Below the pieces are notes generated by a model. That model was not told where the DNA came from. It saw only the letters and a program-made list of their open reading frames with translations, and made no database searches. Position numbers and translations under genes: made by a program. Shown piece after piece: positions 1 through 7,993 of a stretch of DNA of 64,000 nucleotides (positions are counted from its first letter, which is position 1; every line of letters begins with the position of its first letter). The stretch is from the NCBI GenBank assembly GCA_018260475.1, contig JAGLBA010000012.1, forward strand, positions 1-64,000, read 5' to 3'. The stretch comes from Chryseobacterium sp. GTDB lineage: Bacteria; Bacteroidota; Bacteroidia; Flavobacteriales; Weeksellaceae.

Positions 1-548
1 GTTTCTGCGGTAAGCGCATGCCCAAGCCTGGCTCCATCTAAAAATAGATAAAGTTCGTTTTGCTTACAGAATGCGGAAAGTTCACTCAATTCATTTTTTG
101 AATATAAGGTTCCAAGTTCCGTCGAATTGGAAATATAAACCAATTTTTGTTTGAGTTGGTGCGGTTTATTGGCATGTTGCGCAATTAAATCGGCTACTTG
201 GTTGGTGGTAATTTTACCATTGTCCGTTGGTGTTCCATGAACCTTATGTCCCGTCGCTTCAATAGCGCCACTTTCATTCGTGAAAATATGGCCTGTACAT
301 GCGGATACCACGCTTTCATAGGGTCTCAAAATGGAAGCAATCACCGTTAGGTTCGCCTGAGTTCCGCCAGAAACAAAGTGTACGGCAGCATCTGGGTTAG
401 AGAATTTTTCACGAATCATTTCAGCGGCTTCTTTGCAAAAGTCGTCTTGACCATAACCTGCCTGCTGATGCATATTGGTGGCTATTAGTGCCTGAAGAAT
501 ATCCGGATGGCATCCTTCGGAATAATCATTTTTAAAAGAACATTTCAT
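1..548 (-). CDS. low-specificity L-threonine aldolase family protein (3' part cut by window edge)
   Basis: About 182 N-terminal residues are visible, starting at ATG 548 (MKCSFKNDYSEG). The translation carries features of fold-type I PLP aldolases: GGTQANLTVIAS (PLP phosphate-binding segment), ACTGHIFTNESGAIEATG, and FLDGARLGHAL. Family members cleave L-threonine or allo-threonine to glycine and acetaldehyde in the cytoplasm. The PLP-binding lysine lies beyond the left edge, so activity cannot be judged. The gene ends outside the window. The family call is confident; a related beta-eliminating lyase is the main alternative. Confidence 0.85.
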   Translation of the reverse strand, partial: MKCSFKNDYSEGCHPDILQALIATNMHQQAGYGQDDFCKEAAEMIREKFSNPDAAVHFVSGGTQANLTVIASILRPYESVVSACTGHIFTNESGAIEATGHKVHGTPTDNGKITTNQVADLIAQHANKPHQLKQKLVYISNSTELGTLYSKNELSELSAFCKQNELYLFLDGARLGHALTAE

Positions 549-897
549 CTTGCAAATGTATAAACTCTTATTAAAAATGAATTATTTTTATCTTTATGTT
601 AGAATAAAAAAAACCGATGGCGCGTATTTGTAATCCATGCCTTTCTCGCACGCTCCTACCCATAAACAATATATACAACTGCCTCTTTGACAAGGATTTT
701 AAACAAGAAAAATCTCAGAAAAGTGACTGAAGCAGAATTTAATTGGAAACAAAATAAAAATAGGTTGGTTTTAAAACATTTTGAAGAATCAAACAAATTT
801 AAAAAATAAATTACTGACCCTCAACCTTTTCCACAAAAAATTGTGTATAACCTGTGATTTTTAACATTGCGTTCACTTTCGGTTGCGGAAAACGGTT
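549..897. other. intergenic region upstream of the threonine-aldolase gene
   Basis: This gap separates the leftward aldolase gene from the rightward micro-transcript beginning near 910. It is A+T-rich except for 617-660. A 37-codon ATG ORF exists at 617-730, but it overlaps an imperfect palindrome and has no recognisable homology, so it is not called. No other gene is seen. Confidence 0.5.
619..641. repeat. imperfect palindrome, REP-like
   Basis: Ten-base arms GGCGCGTATT and AATCCATGCC flank a TGT loop and pair at 8 of 10 positions counting one G-U. Similar palindromes centred on ATTTGTAAT are common intergenic repeats in Bacteroidota in my recollection, but only one copy is visible here, so repeat status is inferred. 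Confidence 0.3.
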
Positions 898-905
898 TAT
901 ATTTG
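898..905 (+). promoter_or_regulatory. Bacteroidota -7 box (TATATTTG) for a short transcript
   Basis: The octamer matches TAnnTTTG exactly. The -33 region is weak (CTTTC around 876-880). Transcription would start near 910, upstream of the small ORF at 923 and the terminator at 979. Confidence 0.5.
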
Positions 906-922
906 AGTGTAGATTTTTAGCA

Positions 923-970
923 ATGAGAACACGCACTACTTCAACGAGACTCTCACAAACCCTGATATAA
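923..970 (+). CDS. putative Thr/Arg-rich leader peptide or micro-ORF
   Basis: The ORF encodes MRTRTTSTRLSQTLI, with 5 Thr, 3 Arg and 2 Ser in 15 residues. It sits between a TAnnTTTG promoter box (898-905) and a strong intrinsic terminator (979-1005), the layout of a transcription-attenuation leader. Amino-acid-biased leaders such as E. coli thrL precede biosynthetic operons, but here no gene follows on this strand: the next feature is a tRNA on the opposite strand. It may be an orphaned leader, a small regulatory RNA, or a chance ORF inside one. Confidence 0.4.
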   Translation: MRTRTTSTRLSQTLI

Positions 971-978
971 AAAATAAA

Positions 979-1005
979 GGAAAGCACCGTCGGCTTTCCT
1001 TTTTT
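979..1005 (+). terminator. intrinsic terminator of the micro-transcript
   Basis: GGAAAGC (979-985) pairs with GCTTTCC (993-999), followed by six Ts. It lies 8 bases after the stop codon of the Thr/Arg-rich micro-ORF. Confidence 0.75.
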
Positions 1006-1045
1006 GTTGTTGTTTAACTTAAAAAATGAGATGTTTTTATCTATT

Positions 1046-1077
1046 GAATCCGGCTCTAAAGGTCGGATTCTTTTTTT
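1046..1077 (+). terminator. second intrinsic terminator
   Basis: GAATCCG (1046-1052) pairs with CGGATTC (1064-1070), followed by seven Ts. Only the plus strand has the T-tract, so it blocks rightward read-through into the antisense of the tRNA gene. Confidence 0.65.
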
Positions 1078-1079
1078 CG

Positions 1080-1151
1080 TGGCCTCACCAAGAATCGAAC
1101 TTGGATCTAAAGTTTAGGAAACTTCTATTCTATCCGTTGAACTATGAGGCC
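1080..1151 (-). tRNA. tRNA-Arg (anticodon CCU)
   Basis: The reverse complement folds as a standard 72-base tRNA: acceptor stem GGCCTCA/TGAGGCC, D arm GTTC/GAAT, anticodon arm GAAGT-TTCCTAA-ACTTT with anticodon CCT, T arm CCAAG-TTCGATT-CTTGG, and discriminator A. The 3' CCA is not encoded. It lies 46 bases downstream of the GH63 gene on the same strand. Confidence 0.95.
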
Positions 1152-1197
1152 GCTGGGAGGGCAAATTTACGAAAAGGCTTCCGTTTATAAAAATTCG

Positions 1198-3840
1198 CTA
1201 ATTCGTGGTTTCCTGCTCGCCCATTTGCTTTTTGGAGAAGCGCGGTTGCAGGAGTTTCGCGATGATTCCCGTCCAACCCGTTTGGTGGGAAGCCCCCACG
1301 CCACGGCCGTTGTCGCCATGGAAATATTCATAAAATAAAATGTAGTCCTTAAAGTTTTCGTCCTCCTGAAAACGCGGGTATTGCCCGTTGAAAGGCCGCT
1401 TCCCGTTCTCGTCATTCAAAAATAATTTCGCCAAACGCTTGCTGAGGAATTCGGCGGTCTCATCCAAATCTAAAAAATTGCCGCTCCCCGTAGGGCATTC
1501 CACCTTGAAATCTGGCGAATAGTAGAAAAAAAAGCGTTGCAAACTTTCGATAATCAGGGAATTTACCGGGAACCAAATCGGTCCGCGCCAGTTGCTGTTC
1601 CCACCAAAAAGTCCGCTGTCGCTTTCGGCCGGCGTATATTTTACGGAATAATCTATGCCGTTCAGGTTTAGGGTATATGGGTTTTCGCCATACTCTTTCG
1701 AAAGCGCGCGAATCCCAAAATCACCCAAAAATTCGTCGGGATTCAGCATCCTGTGCAGAAGTCTTTTTAGGCGGTGCCCCCGAAGCAGGGAAAGCAGGTG
1801 TTTGGAATCCTGCCCTTCTACCTGCCAATGCGAAACCAGCGAGGCGAGTTCGGGTTTGTTTTCCAAAATCCAATTCATCCTTGCCCGGAAGTTGGGAAGT
1901 TTTTCAATCATCTCATGGTCAATCACTTCCACGGCAAACATCGGGATAAGCCCGACCATGGATCGCAATTTCAGGAACATGTGGCTGCCATCATCGGAGG
2001 CGATGGCATCGTAAAAGAATTCATCTTCATCATCCCAAAGGCTGAAATTTTCGTCGCCCATATTGTCCAAAGCATTGGCGATGTAAAGGAAATGCTCGAA
2101 AAATTTTATCGCCATCTCCTCATAAATTATGTTGTATTGAGCCAATTCCAAGGCGATACGCATCATATTTAAAGAAAACATCGCCATCCAACTGGTGCCG
2201 TCGGCTTGCTCTAAATGCTCGCCGTTGGGGAGTTTATCGCTGCGATCGAACACGCCGATATTATCCAAGCCTAAAAATCCGCCTTCGAAAATATTATTGC
2301 CGTTGCTGTCCTTTTTATTCACCCACCAGGTAAAATTCATGGAAAGTTTGATGAAGGCACTTTCCAGAAACGCAAGATCTGGTTTTCCGGTAAGGTATTC
2401 ATCAATTTTAAAAACCCGGAAAGTCGCCCAGGCATGCACGGGAGGGTTCACATCGCTAAAATTCCATTCGTAGGCCGGCAGCTGGCCATTCGGGTGTTGG
2501 TACCATTCGGAAAGGAATAATTTCAATTGATTTTTAGCAAAATCTGGATCTATCAATGCAAAACTAATTGCATGAAAAGCGAGATCCCAAGTGGCGTACC
2601 ACGGATATTCCCACTTGTCTGGCATGGAAATAATGTGCTTGTTGTTCAGAAATCGCCAATCTGTATTGCGGATTTTCTCACGGGATTTTGGTGGCTTTAT
2701 TTCAGCCGGGTCGCCCGCGAGCCATTTCCCGACATTGTAATGATAAAACATTTTACTCCAAAGCATCCCGGCAAACGCCTGCCGCTGCACCATTTTTTCG
2801 TCGTCAGATTCTATTCCGTCTTGGATTTCATTATAAAATTCGTCAGCCTCGGATTTTCTTTGGTTAAAAATTTCATCAAAACCATCGAAAGGTTTTACTA
2901 AATCCTTATCACTAAGACGGAAGCAGAAAACCTTTGTTTCTTTTGCATCAAAATTTTCTTTAATAATGAAGGAGGATTTCGTTCCATTTTTTTCGGGATT
3001 AATGGTTTCAGGGTTTCCGGAGATTACATAATCATTGATGCCGTCTTTGCAGAAATGCCCGAAATTGGGCTCGTTGTAGAGCTTCGCATCATTGGTTTCG
3101 TTATCACAAAATACGGCTTCACAATTTTTTTCAGAATAAAAATTCTTTGTTTTTAAATCCTTATGATTAACCGAAATCGATTGTTCTTTTTGGAAATTCA
3201 GCGAAGGTTTATAATCTTCGTAACCCCAATTCCAAGTATTTCTAAACCAAATCGTGGGCAAAATCGTAAGATCAGCAGGCTTTTCAGAACGGTTCACCAC
3301 TGAGATTTTAATTAAAATATCCTGCGCACTTTCTTTGGCATATTCAATAAAAATATCGAAATATTCATCCTCATCAAAAACCCCAGTGTCTATCAGCTCA
3401 TATTCTGGATCGTCTTTGCTGCGTTCGGCATTGGTTTTTAACAAATCCTCGTACGGAAAGGCATTCTGAGGGTATTTATAGAGCATTTTTTGGTAAGAAT
3501 GCGTAGGCGTATTATCCAGGTAATAATAATATTCCTTCACATCTTCGCCGTGATTTCCTTGCGCATTCGTGAGCCCGAAAAAACGCTCTTTCACCATTTT
3601 ATCCTTGCCATTCCAGAAGCCCATAGAAAACACGAGCCGCTGCATATCATCGGAAATCCCGCAAATTCCCTCCTCGCACCATCGGTAGGTTTTTGATTCC
3701 GCCTGGTCGTGCGAAATATAGTTCCAGGCATCTCCGCTGGCGCTGTAATCTTCACGAACGAGACCCCATTCCCGGTTGCTGACATAGGGACCCCAAGTTT
3801 TCCACGCGGGATCGGCAAGGCGTTTTTTTTCGATTTTCAT
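1198..3840 (-). CDS. GH63-like (MGH1-type) glycoside hydrolase / glucosidase
   Basis: An 880-residue protein related to processing alpha-glucosidases of family GH63 and to mannosylglycerate hydrolases. The (alpha/alpha)6 barrel is indicated by WEYPWYATWDLAFHA around residues 410-430 (the aspartate here is the likely general acid), NSNWRGPIWFPVNS near 770, and GASHQTGWTGIIA near the C-terminus. No signal peptide is evident, so it is probably cytoplasmic. It lies 15 bases after the SDR gene and is probably co-transcribed with it, which suggests release and then oxidation of glucose. The exact substrate (trehalose-, kojibiose- or glucosylglycerate-like) is not determinable from sequence. Confidence 0.8.
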   Translation of the reverse strand: MKIEKKRLADPAWKTWGPYVSNREWGLVREDYSASGDAWNYISHDQAESKTYRWCEEGICGISDDMQRLVFSMGFWNGKDKMVKERFFGLTNAQGNHGEDVKEYYYYLDNTPTHSYQKMLYKYPQNAFPYEDLLKTNAERSKDDPEYELIDTGVFDEDEYFDIFIEYAKESAQDILIKISVVNRSEKPADLTILPTIWFRNTWNWGYEDYKPSLNFQKEQSISVNHKDLKTKNFYSEKNCEAVFCDNETNDAKLYNEPNFGHFCKDGINDYVISGNPETINPEKNGTKSSFIIKENFDAKETKVFCFRLSDKDLVKPFDGFDEIFNQRKSEADEFYNEIQDGIESDDEKMVQRQAFAGMLWSKMFYHYNVGKWLAGDPAEIKPPKSREKIRNTDWRFLNNKHIISMPDKWEYPWYATWDLAFHAISFALIDPDFAKNQLKLFLSEWYQHPNGQLPAYEWNFSDVNPPVHAWATFRVFKIDEYLTGKPDLAFLESAFIKLSMNFTWWVNKKDSNGNNIFEGGFLGLDNIGVFDRSDKLPNGEHLEQADGTSWMAMFSLNMMRIALELAQYNIIYEEMAIKFFEHFLYIANALDNMGDENFSLWDDEDEFFYDAIASDDGSHMFLKLRSMVGLIPMFAVEVIDHEMIEKLPNFRARMNWILENKPELASLVSHWQVEGQDSKHLLSLLRGHRLKRLLHRMLNPDEFLGDFGIRALSKEYGENPYTLNLNGIDYSVKYTPAESDSGLFGGNSNWRGPIWFPVNSLIIESLQRFFFYYSPDFKVECPTGSGNFLDLDETAEFLSKRLAKLFLNDENGKRPFNGQYPRFQEDENFKDYILFYEYFHGDNGRGVGASHQTGWTGIIAKLLQPRFSKKQMGEQETTN

Positions 3841-3855
3841 TGAAGTGTTTTTTGG

Positions 3856-4665
3856 TTATCCGCCTGTTGAAAAACTTTCAAATGTCGTCATCCCACCATC
3901 AATGAAAATGCTGGCTCCGTTGATATAATCTGAGGCGTCGCTTGACAAAAATACGGCAAGGTTTCCGATGTCCTTCGGCTGCCCGATGCGGTTGTAAGGA
4001 ATCAAGGAAAGCAAAGAATTTAAAACTTCGGGAGTGTCCCAAGCCGCAGTGTTGATAGGTGTTTGGATGGCGCCTGGGCAAATAGAATTCACACGGATTT
4101 TCTCGCCTGCATACTCCTGCGCCAAGGTCTGCATCAGCATACGGATGGCGCCTTTGCTGGCTGCGTAATTCGCGTGCTGAGCCCACGGAATAATCTCGTG
4201 AACGGATGAAATATGGATGATTTTTCCTTTTGCTACCGACTTGGTTTCATCGATTCCTCGGCGTAAAAACTCCTTGATGGCCTCGCGTGCGCAGAGGAAC
4301 TGGCCGGTCAGGTTGACTCCGATTACCGCATTCCATTGGTCCAAAGTCATTTCTGTGAATTTTGCATCTTTTTGAATTCCGGCATTATTTATAAGAATAT
4401 CCACCGTGCCAAATTGCGCTACCACATCCTGAAACATCTTCACCACTTGGTCTTCCTTGGAAACATCGCACATATAGGTAATGCCCTTTCCGCCGGCATC
4501 TGTGATGGTTTTCAGTACGGCATCCGCAGCAATTTTACTTACCTCAAATGGGTAATTTATAACCACCGTAGCACCGGATTCTGCTAACGATTTTGAGATT
4601 CCTGCGCCGATTCCGCTGGATGCACCGGTGATGATGGCGACTTGGTTTTTCAATGATATTTCCAT
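3856..4665 (-). CDS. SDR-family oxidoreductase, glucose 1-dehydrogenase-like
   Basis: A 269-residue classical short-chain dehydrogenase. The cofactor motif TGASSGIG is at 13-20, NNAG at 93-96, and the catalytic Ser154-Tyr167-Lys171 set (YAASK) is intact. INYPF after beta-2 lacks an obvious acidic residue, leaving NAD or NADP choice open. The family resemblance is to glucose 1-dehydrogenases, which oxidise beta-D-glucose to gluconolactone. It is first in a two-gene unit with the GH63-like glucosidase, which supports a sugar substrate. A TATATTTG box lies at 4693-4700 on the minus strand, about 28 bases upstream of the ATG. Confidence 0.75.
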   Translation of the reverse strand: MEISLKNQVAIITGASSGIGAGISKSLAESGATVVINYPFEVSKIAADAVLKTITDAGGKGITYMCDVSKEDQVVKMFQDVVAQFGTVDILINNAGIQKDAKFTEMTLDQWNAVIGVNLTGQFLCAREAIKEFLRRGIDETKSVAKGKIIHISSVHEIIPWAQHANYAASKGAIRMLMQTLAQEYAGEKIRVNSICPGAIQTPINTAAWDTPEVLNSLLSLIPYNRIGQPKDIGNLAVFLSSDASDYINGASIFIDGGMTTFESFSTGG

Positions 4666-4692
4666 GATATTTTGTTTTGGTTAAATTTTAAA

Positions 4693-4700
4693 CAAATATA
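4693..4700 (-). promoter_or_regulatory. -7 box (TATATTTG) of the SDR-glucosidase operon
   Basis: An exact TAnnTTTG match on the minus strand, upstream of ATG 4665. No convincing TTTG is seen at the -33 position. Confidence 0.55.
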
Positions 4701-4811
4701 TAACCCTGATGCCCGAAAAGAGAACCGTTTTAGTTAAAAAAAGATTAAATCTTTTAGTTCAATAAAGTCAATCGCTAAAGTTTCCGACAAAAAATTTCAG
4801 CGGTAAATCCT

Positions 4812-4819
4812 TATCTTTG
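4812..4819 (+). promoter_or_regulatory. metG: -7 box (TATCTTTG) of metG
   Basis: An exact TAnnTTTG match 14 bases before ATG 4834, giving a 5' leader of only about 10 bases. The -33 box is weak. Confidence 0.6.
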
Positions 4820-4833
4820 CTCACAAATTTTTA

Positions 4834-6873
4834 ATGAAAATGACGAACAGAAAGATGATCACGGCGGCACTACCGTATGCCAACGGACCTGTACATATTG
4901 GCCATTTGGCGGGCGTTTACATCCCGGCGGATGTGTATGCGAGATTCCAAAGAAGAACCGGTGCCGATGTGGCATTCATTGGCGGCTCCGATGAACACGG
5001 GATTCCAATTACCATTCGCGCCAGAAAAGAAGGTGTCACGCCACAAGATATTGTGAACAAATACCACGAAATCATCAAAAATTCTTTCGCTGATCTGGGG
5101 ATTTCTTTTGATGAATATTCCCGTACGACTTCCAAAAAACACTACGAGGTTAGTCAGGATTTTTTCAAAACACTTTATAATAAAAATAAATTCCAGGAAG
5201 AGGTATCCGAGCAATACTATGACGAGCAAGCAGGCGAATTTCTGGCCGACCGCTACATTGTGGGAACTTGCCCGAATTGCGGTAACGACGGTGCCTATGG
5301 CGACCAGTGCGAAAAATGCGGCTCTACCCTCTCGCCAACGGAACTCATCAACCCAAAATCCATGCTGAGTGGAAATGTGCCTATTCTGAAGGAAACCAAA
5401 AACTGGTATCTGCCACTGAACGATTATGAAAACTTCCTGAACGAATGGATTATCGAAGGTCATAAAGACGACTGGAAAACCAATGTCTACGGACAGGTAA
5501 AATCTTGGTTAAATGATGGTTTGAAACCACGCGCCATGACTAGAGATTTGAACTGGGGTGTACCCGTTCCGCTACCAGATGCTGAGGGCAAAGTGCTTTA
5601 TGTCTGGTTTGATGCGCCGATTGGCTATATCTCTTTCACGCAAGAATGGGCAGAAAAGAACGGCAAAAACTGGAAGGATTACTGGCAAAGCGAAGAATCC
5701 GACCTTATTCATTTCATTGGTAAGGACAATATCGTGTTCCACTGCATTATTTTTCCAGCGATGATGAAGGCACACGGCGACTACAAAATGCCGAAAAATG
5801 TACCCGCTTTTGAGTTTTTGAACCTCGAAAACGATAAAATTTCGACCTCCCGAAATTGGGCGGTTTGGGCACACGAATATCTGGAAGATTTCCCTGGCCA
5901 ACAGGATGTTTTGCGATACGCATTACTCTCTTCCGCACCGGAAACTAAAGACAACAACTTTACATGGAAAGATTTCCAAACCAAAAATAATTCAGAATTG
6001 GTAGGGATTTTCGGGAATTTCATCAACCGTGTAGCGGTTTTAACCCATAAATATTACGCTGGAAAAATCCCGCAAGGGAAGATGGATTCCGAGGCATTAT
6101 CTGAAATCCATAAATCTGCGACAGAAATCCGTTCTTTCTTGGATAAATTCGAGTTTCGCAACGCACTTTCCGCTATGATGAACCTTGCGCGTTTTGGAAA
6201 CCAATATCTTCAAATAAAAGAGCCCTGGAAAACCATTAAAACAGATGAAACCGTAACGGCAAACTCTATGTATACTGCGGCACAAATCGCTGCTGCTTTA
6301 GCGCAAATCTGCGAACCATTTATGCCTTTCAGTTCAGATAAACTACTGAATATGTTTAATTTAACAAAACAAAATTGGCAAGAATTGGAGACCGCAGAAA
6401 CTTATATCTCAACCGGACACCAAATCAACGAGGCAGCGCTCCTATTCTCAAAAATAGAGGATGAAACCATTGATTTTCAAATTCATAAATTAGAATCCAC
6501 GAAACAAAACAACAAGAAAACTAACCCAAACGCCAATCCTGTGAAAGACGAAATTCAATTTGATGATTTTACAAAAATAGACCTTCGTACCGCTACAATC
6601 CTTACCGCTGAAAAAGTAGAAAAAGCCGACAAACTCTTGAAATTCACCGTGGATACCGGCGTGGATGTGCGTACCGTGGTTTCCGGGGTTGCAGAAAGTT
6701 TCTCTCCGGAAGAATGCGTGGGCAAGCAAGTAATGATTTTGCTAAACCTCGCTCCCAGAAAAATCCGCGGTATTGAATCTCAAGGTATGCTGCTTTTGAC
6801 TACAAAACCAGACGGCAGACTATCCTTTGTAACGCCTGACGAAAAAGTAGAAAACGGCGTGGAGATCGGATAA
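4834..6873 (+). CDS. metG: methionine--tRNA ligase
   Basis: Cytoplasmic class Ia aminoacyl-tRNA synthetase that charges tRNA-Met. The HIGH motif is at residues 21-24 (PVHIGHLAG), a four-cysteine zinc knuckle at C146, C149, C159 and C162, and the KMSKS-like loop reads KISTS at 335-339. The C-terminal ~105 residues form the EMAP/Trbp111-like tRNA-binding domain (FTKIDLRTATI, GIESQGMLL). Length 679 is normal for the Bacteroidota dimeric form. Two possible ATGs lie six bases apart; the first is used. A terminator follows at 6904. Confidence 0.97.
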   Translation: MKMTNRKMITAALPYANGPVHIGHLAGVYIPADVYARFQRRTGADVAFIGGSDEHGIPITIRARKEGVTPQDIVNKYHEIIKNSFADLGISFDEYSRTTSKKHYEVSQDFFKTLYNKNKFQEEVSEQYYDEQAGEFLADRYIVGTCPNCGNDGAYGDQCEKCGSTLSPTELINPKSMLSGNVPILKETKNWYLPLNDYENFLNEWIIEGHKDDWKTNVYGQVKSWLNDGLKPRAMTRDLNWGVPVPLPDAEGKVLYVWFDAPIGYISFTQEWAEKNGKNWKDYWQSEESDLIHFIGKDNIVFHCIIFPAMMKAHGDYKMPKNVPAFEFLNLENDKISTSRNWAVWAHEYLEDFPGQQDVLRYALLSSAPETKDNNFTWKDFQTKNNSELVGIFGNFINRVAVLTHKYYAGKIPQGKMDSEALSEIHKSATEIRSFLDKFEFRNALSAMMNLARFGNQYLQIKEPWKTIKTDETVTANSMYTAAQIAAALAQICEPFMPFSSDKLLNMFNLTKQNWQELETAETYISTGHQINEAALLFSKIEDETIDFQIHKLESTKQNNKKTNPNANPVKDEIQFDDFTKIDLRTATILTAEKVEKADKLLKFTVDTGVDVRTVVSGVAESFSPEECVGKQVMILLNLAPRKIRGIESQGMLLLTTKPDGRLSFVTPDEKVENGVEIG

Positions 6874-6903
6874 ATACAAAATCAATTATTCAAAACTTAA
6901 CTT

Positions 6904-6928
6904 AATCCCGGTTCATTCGGGATTTTTT
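6904..6928 (+). terminator. metG terminator
   Basis: AATCCCG (6904-6910) pairs with CGGGATT (6918-6924) and is followed by a T-run. Confidence 0.75.
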
Positions 6929-6970
6929 GATTTCATTTCTAAAAAATGCTTAATTTTAAAAATAAAAAAG

Positions 6971-7444
6971 ATGAAAAAAATTGACCAACTTTTCGTGGAA
7001 TACGGCGCAAGTCATAGAAACCACACCAATAAAAGCATCCACTGGGTGTGCGTACCTCTCATTTTTTGGAGTATCATGGGATTCATTTCGCTGATTCCTA
7101 CGCCGCATTTTTGTTTGGCATATTACGGTTGCATCAGTATTGCAACAATAAGTGCAATTGTATTGGTGAGCATTTTCTATTTTAGACTGTCGCCAATTAT
7201 TGCAGTCATCATGTTGCTAATCATGTTCCTAATGGCTCATTTGGTATATGGCATCCATGTTTATTTTGGCAAAAACGCTTGGATGGTTTTCCTTGGCGTA
7301 TTTATAATTACTTGGATTTTCCAATTCATCGGCCATAAAATAGAAGGCAAGAAACCGAGTTTCCTGAAAGACCTGCAATTTCTCTTAGTGGGACCCGCTT
7401 GGCTACTTCATTTTATACTAAAAAATTTACGAATTAAATACTAA
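6971..7444 (+). CDS. Mpo1-like / DUF962 membrane protein
   Basis: A 157-residue multi-pass membrane protein. The N-terminus YGASHRNHTNKSIHWVCVP has the spaced histidines of the DUF962/Mpo1 family, and VGPAWLLHFILKN near the C-terminus is the second family signature. Yeast Mpo1 is an iron-dependent dioxygenase acting on 2-hydroxy fatty acids; those histidines are the proposed iron ligands. Whether the bacterial protein has this activity is inference. Four hydrophobic segments are visible. It appears monocistronic, between the metG terminator and mscL. Confidence 0.75.
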   Translation: MKKIDQLFVEYGASHRNHTNKSIHWVCVPLIFWSIMGFISLIPTPHFCLAYYGCISIATISAIVLVSIFYFRLSPIIAVIMLLIMFLMAHLVYGIHVYFGKNAWMVFLGVFIITWIFQFIGHKIEGKKPSFLKDLQFLLVGPAWLLHFILKNLRIKY

Positions 7445-7490
7445 TTTATATTGCTAAAATTTCATAAAAACTTACATTAAAGTGAAAATT

Positions 7491-7522
7491 TTTGGTACTT
7501 TACATAAAAAAAACTATTTTTG
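7491..7522 (+). promoter_or_regulatory. mscL: mscL promoter (TTTG-N20-TATTTTTG)
   Basis: TTTG at 7491-7494 and TATTTTTG at 7515-7522 are 20 bases apart, a textbook Bacteroidota sigma-A promoter. The start codon is 21 bases downstream. Confidence 0.75.
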
Positions 7523-7543
7523 TTAAAATTAAATAAATAAATT

Positions 7544-7912
7544 ATGAGCTTTTTAAAAGAATTTAAAGAATTTGCAGTTTCCGGAAATGTGGTGGAACTA
7601 GCAGTTGCAGTGATCATCGGTAAAGCCTTTGGCGATATTGTAAATTCCTTCGTGGCAGATGTTGTTACGCCGCTTTTACTAAACCCGGCTTTAGAGAAGG
7701 CAGGAGTTGCAAACATTAAAGAACTTGCTTGGAACGGTGTGACTTACGGTAATTTCCTTGCTGCGATTATAAACTTTCTCTGTATTGCATTCGTACTATT
7801 TATGATGGTAAAAGCGATCAACAAAGTGAAAAAACCGGCTGATGTACTAGCAGGCCCAACAGCAGAAGAATCTTTACTTATGGAAATTAGAGACGAACTG
7901 AAAAAGAAATAG
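7544..7912 (+). CDS. mscL: large-conductance mechanosensitive channel MscL
   Basis: A 122-residue inner-membrane channel that opens under membrane tension to protect against hypo-osmotic shock. The amphipathic N-terminal helix (MSFLKEFKEFAVSGN), TM1 with VELAVAVIIGKAFG (the pore-lining glycine/alanine face), a short periplasmic loop, TM2 (FLAAIINFLCIAFVLFMMV) and the charged C-terminal helix EESLLMEIRDELKKK are all present. It has its own promoter and a double hairpin terminator. Confidence 0.96.
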   Translation: MSFLKEFKEFAVSGNVVELAVAVIIGKAFGDIVNSFVADVVTPLLLNPALEKAGVANIKELAWNGVTYGNFLAAIINFLCIAFVLFMMVKAINKVKKPADVLAGPTAEESLLMEIRDELKKK

Positions 7913-7923
7913 GTATCATTACC

Positions 7924-7980
7924 AACCTGGGAAAATCCGGGTTATTATTACTAAAAGCGCTCCGGTATCGGAGCGTTTTT
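7924..7980. terminator. bidirectional terminator between mscL and serA
   Basis: Two consecutive hairpins: AACCTGG/CCGGGTT (7924-7943) and CGCTCCG-GTAT-CGGAGCG (7958-7975) with a T-run after it. The convergent serA gene ends at 7994 on the other strand. Confidence 0.75.
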
Positions 7981-7993
7981 TATTTATAATTTA

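Noticed and set aside
617..730. 37-residue ATG ORF upstream of the threonine-aldolase gene
   Set aside because: It overlaps an imperfect palindrome, has no recognisable domain or promoter, and is short enough to occur by chance.
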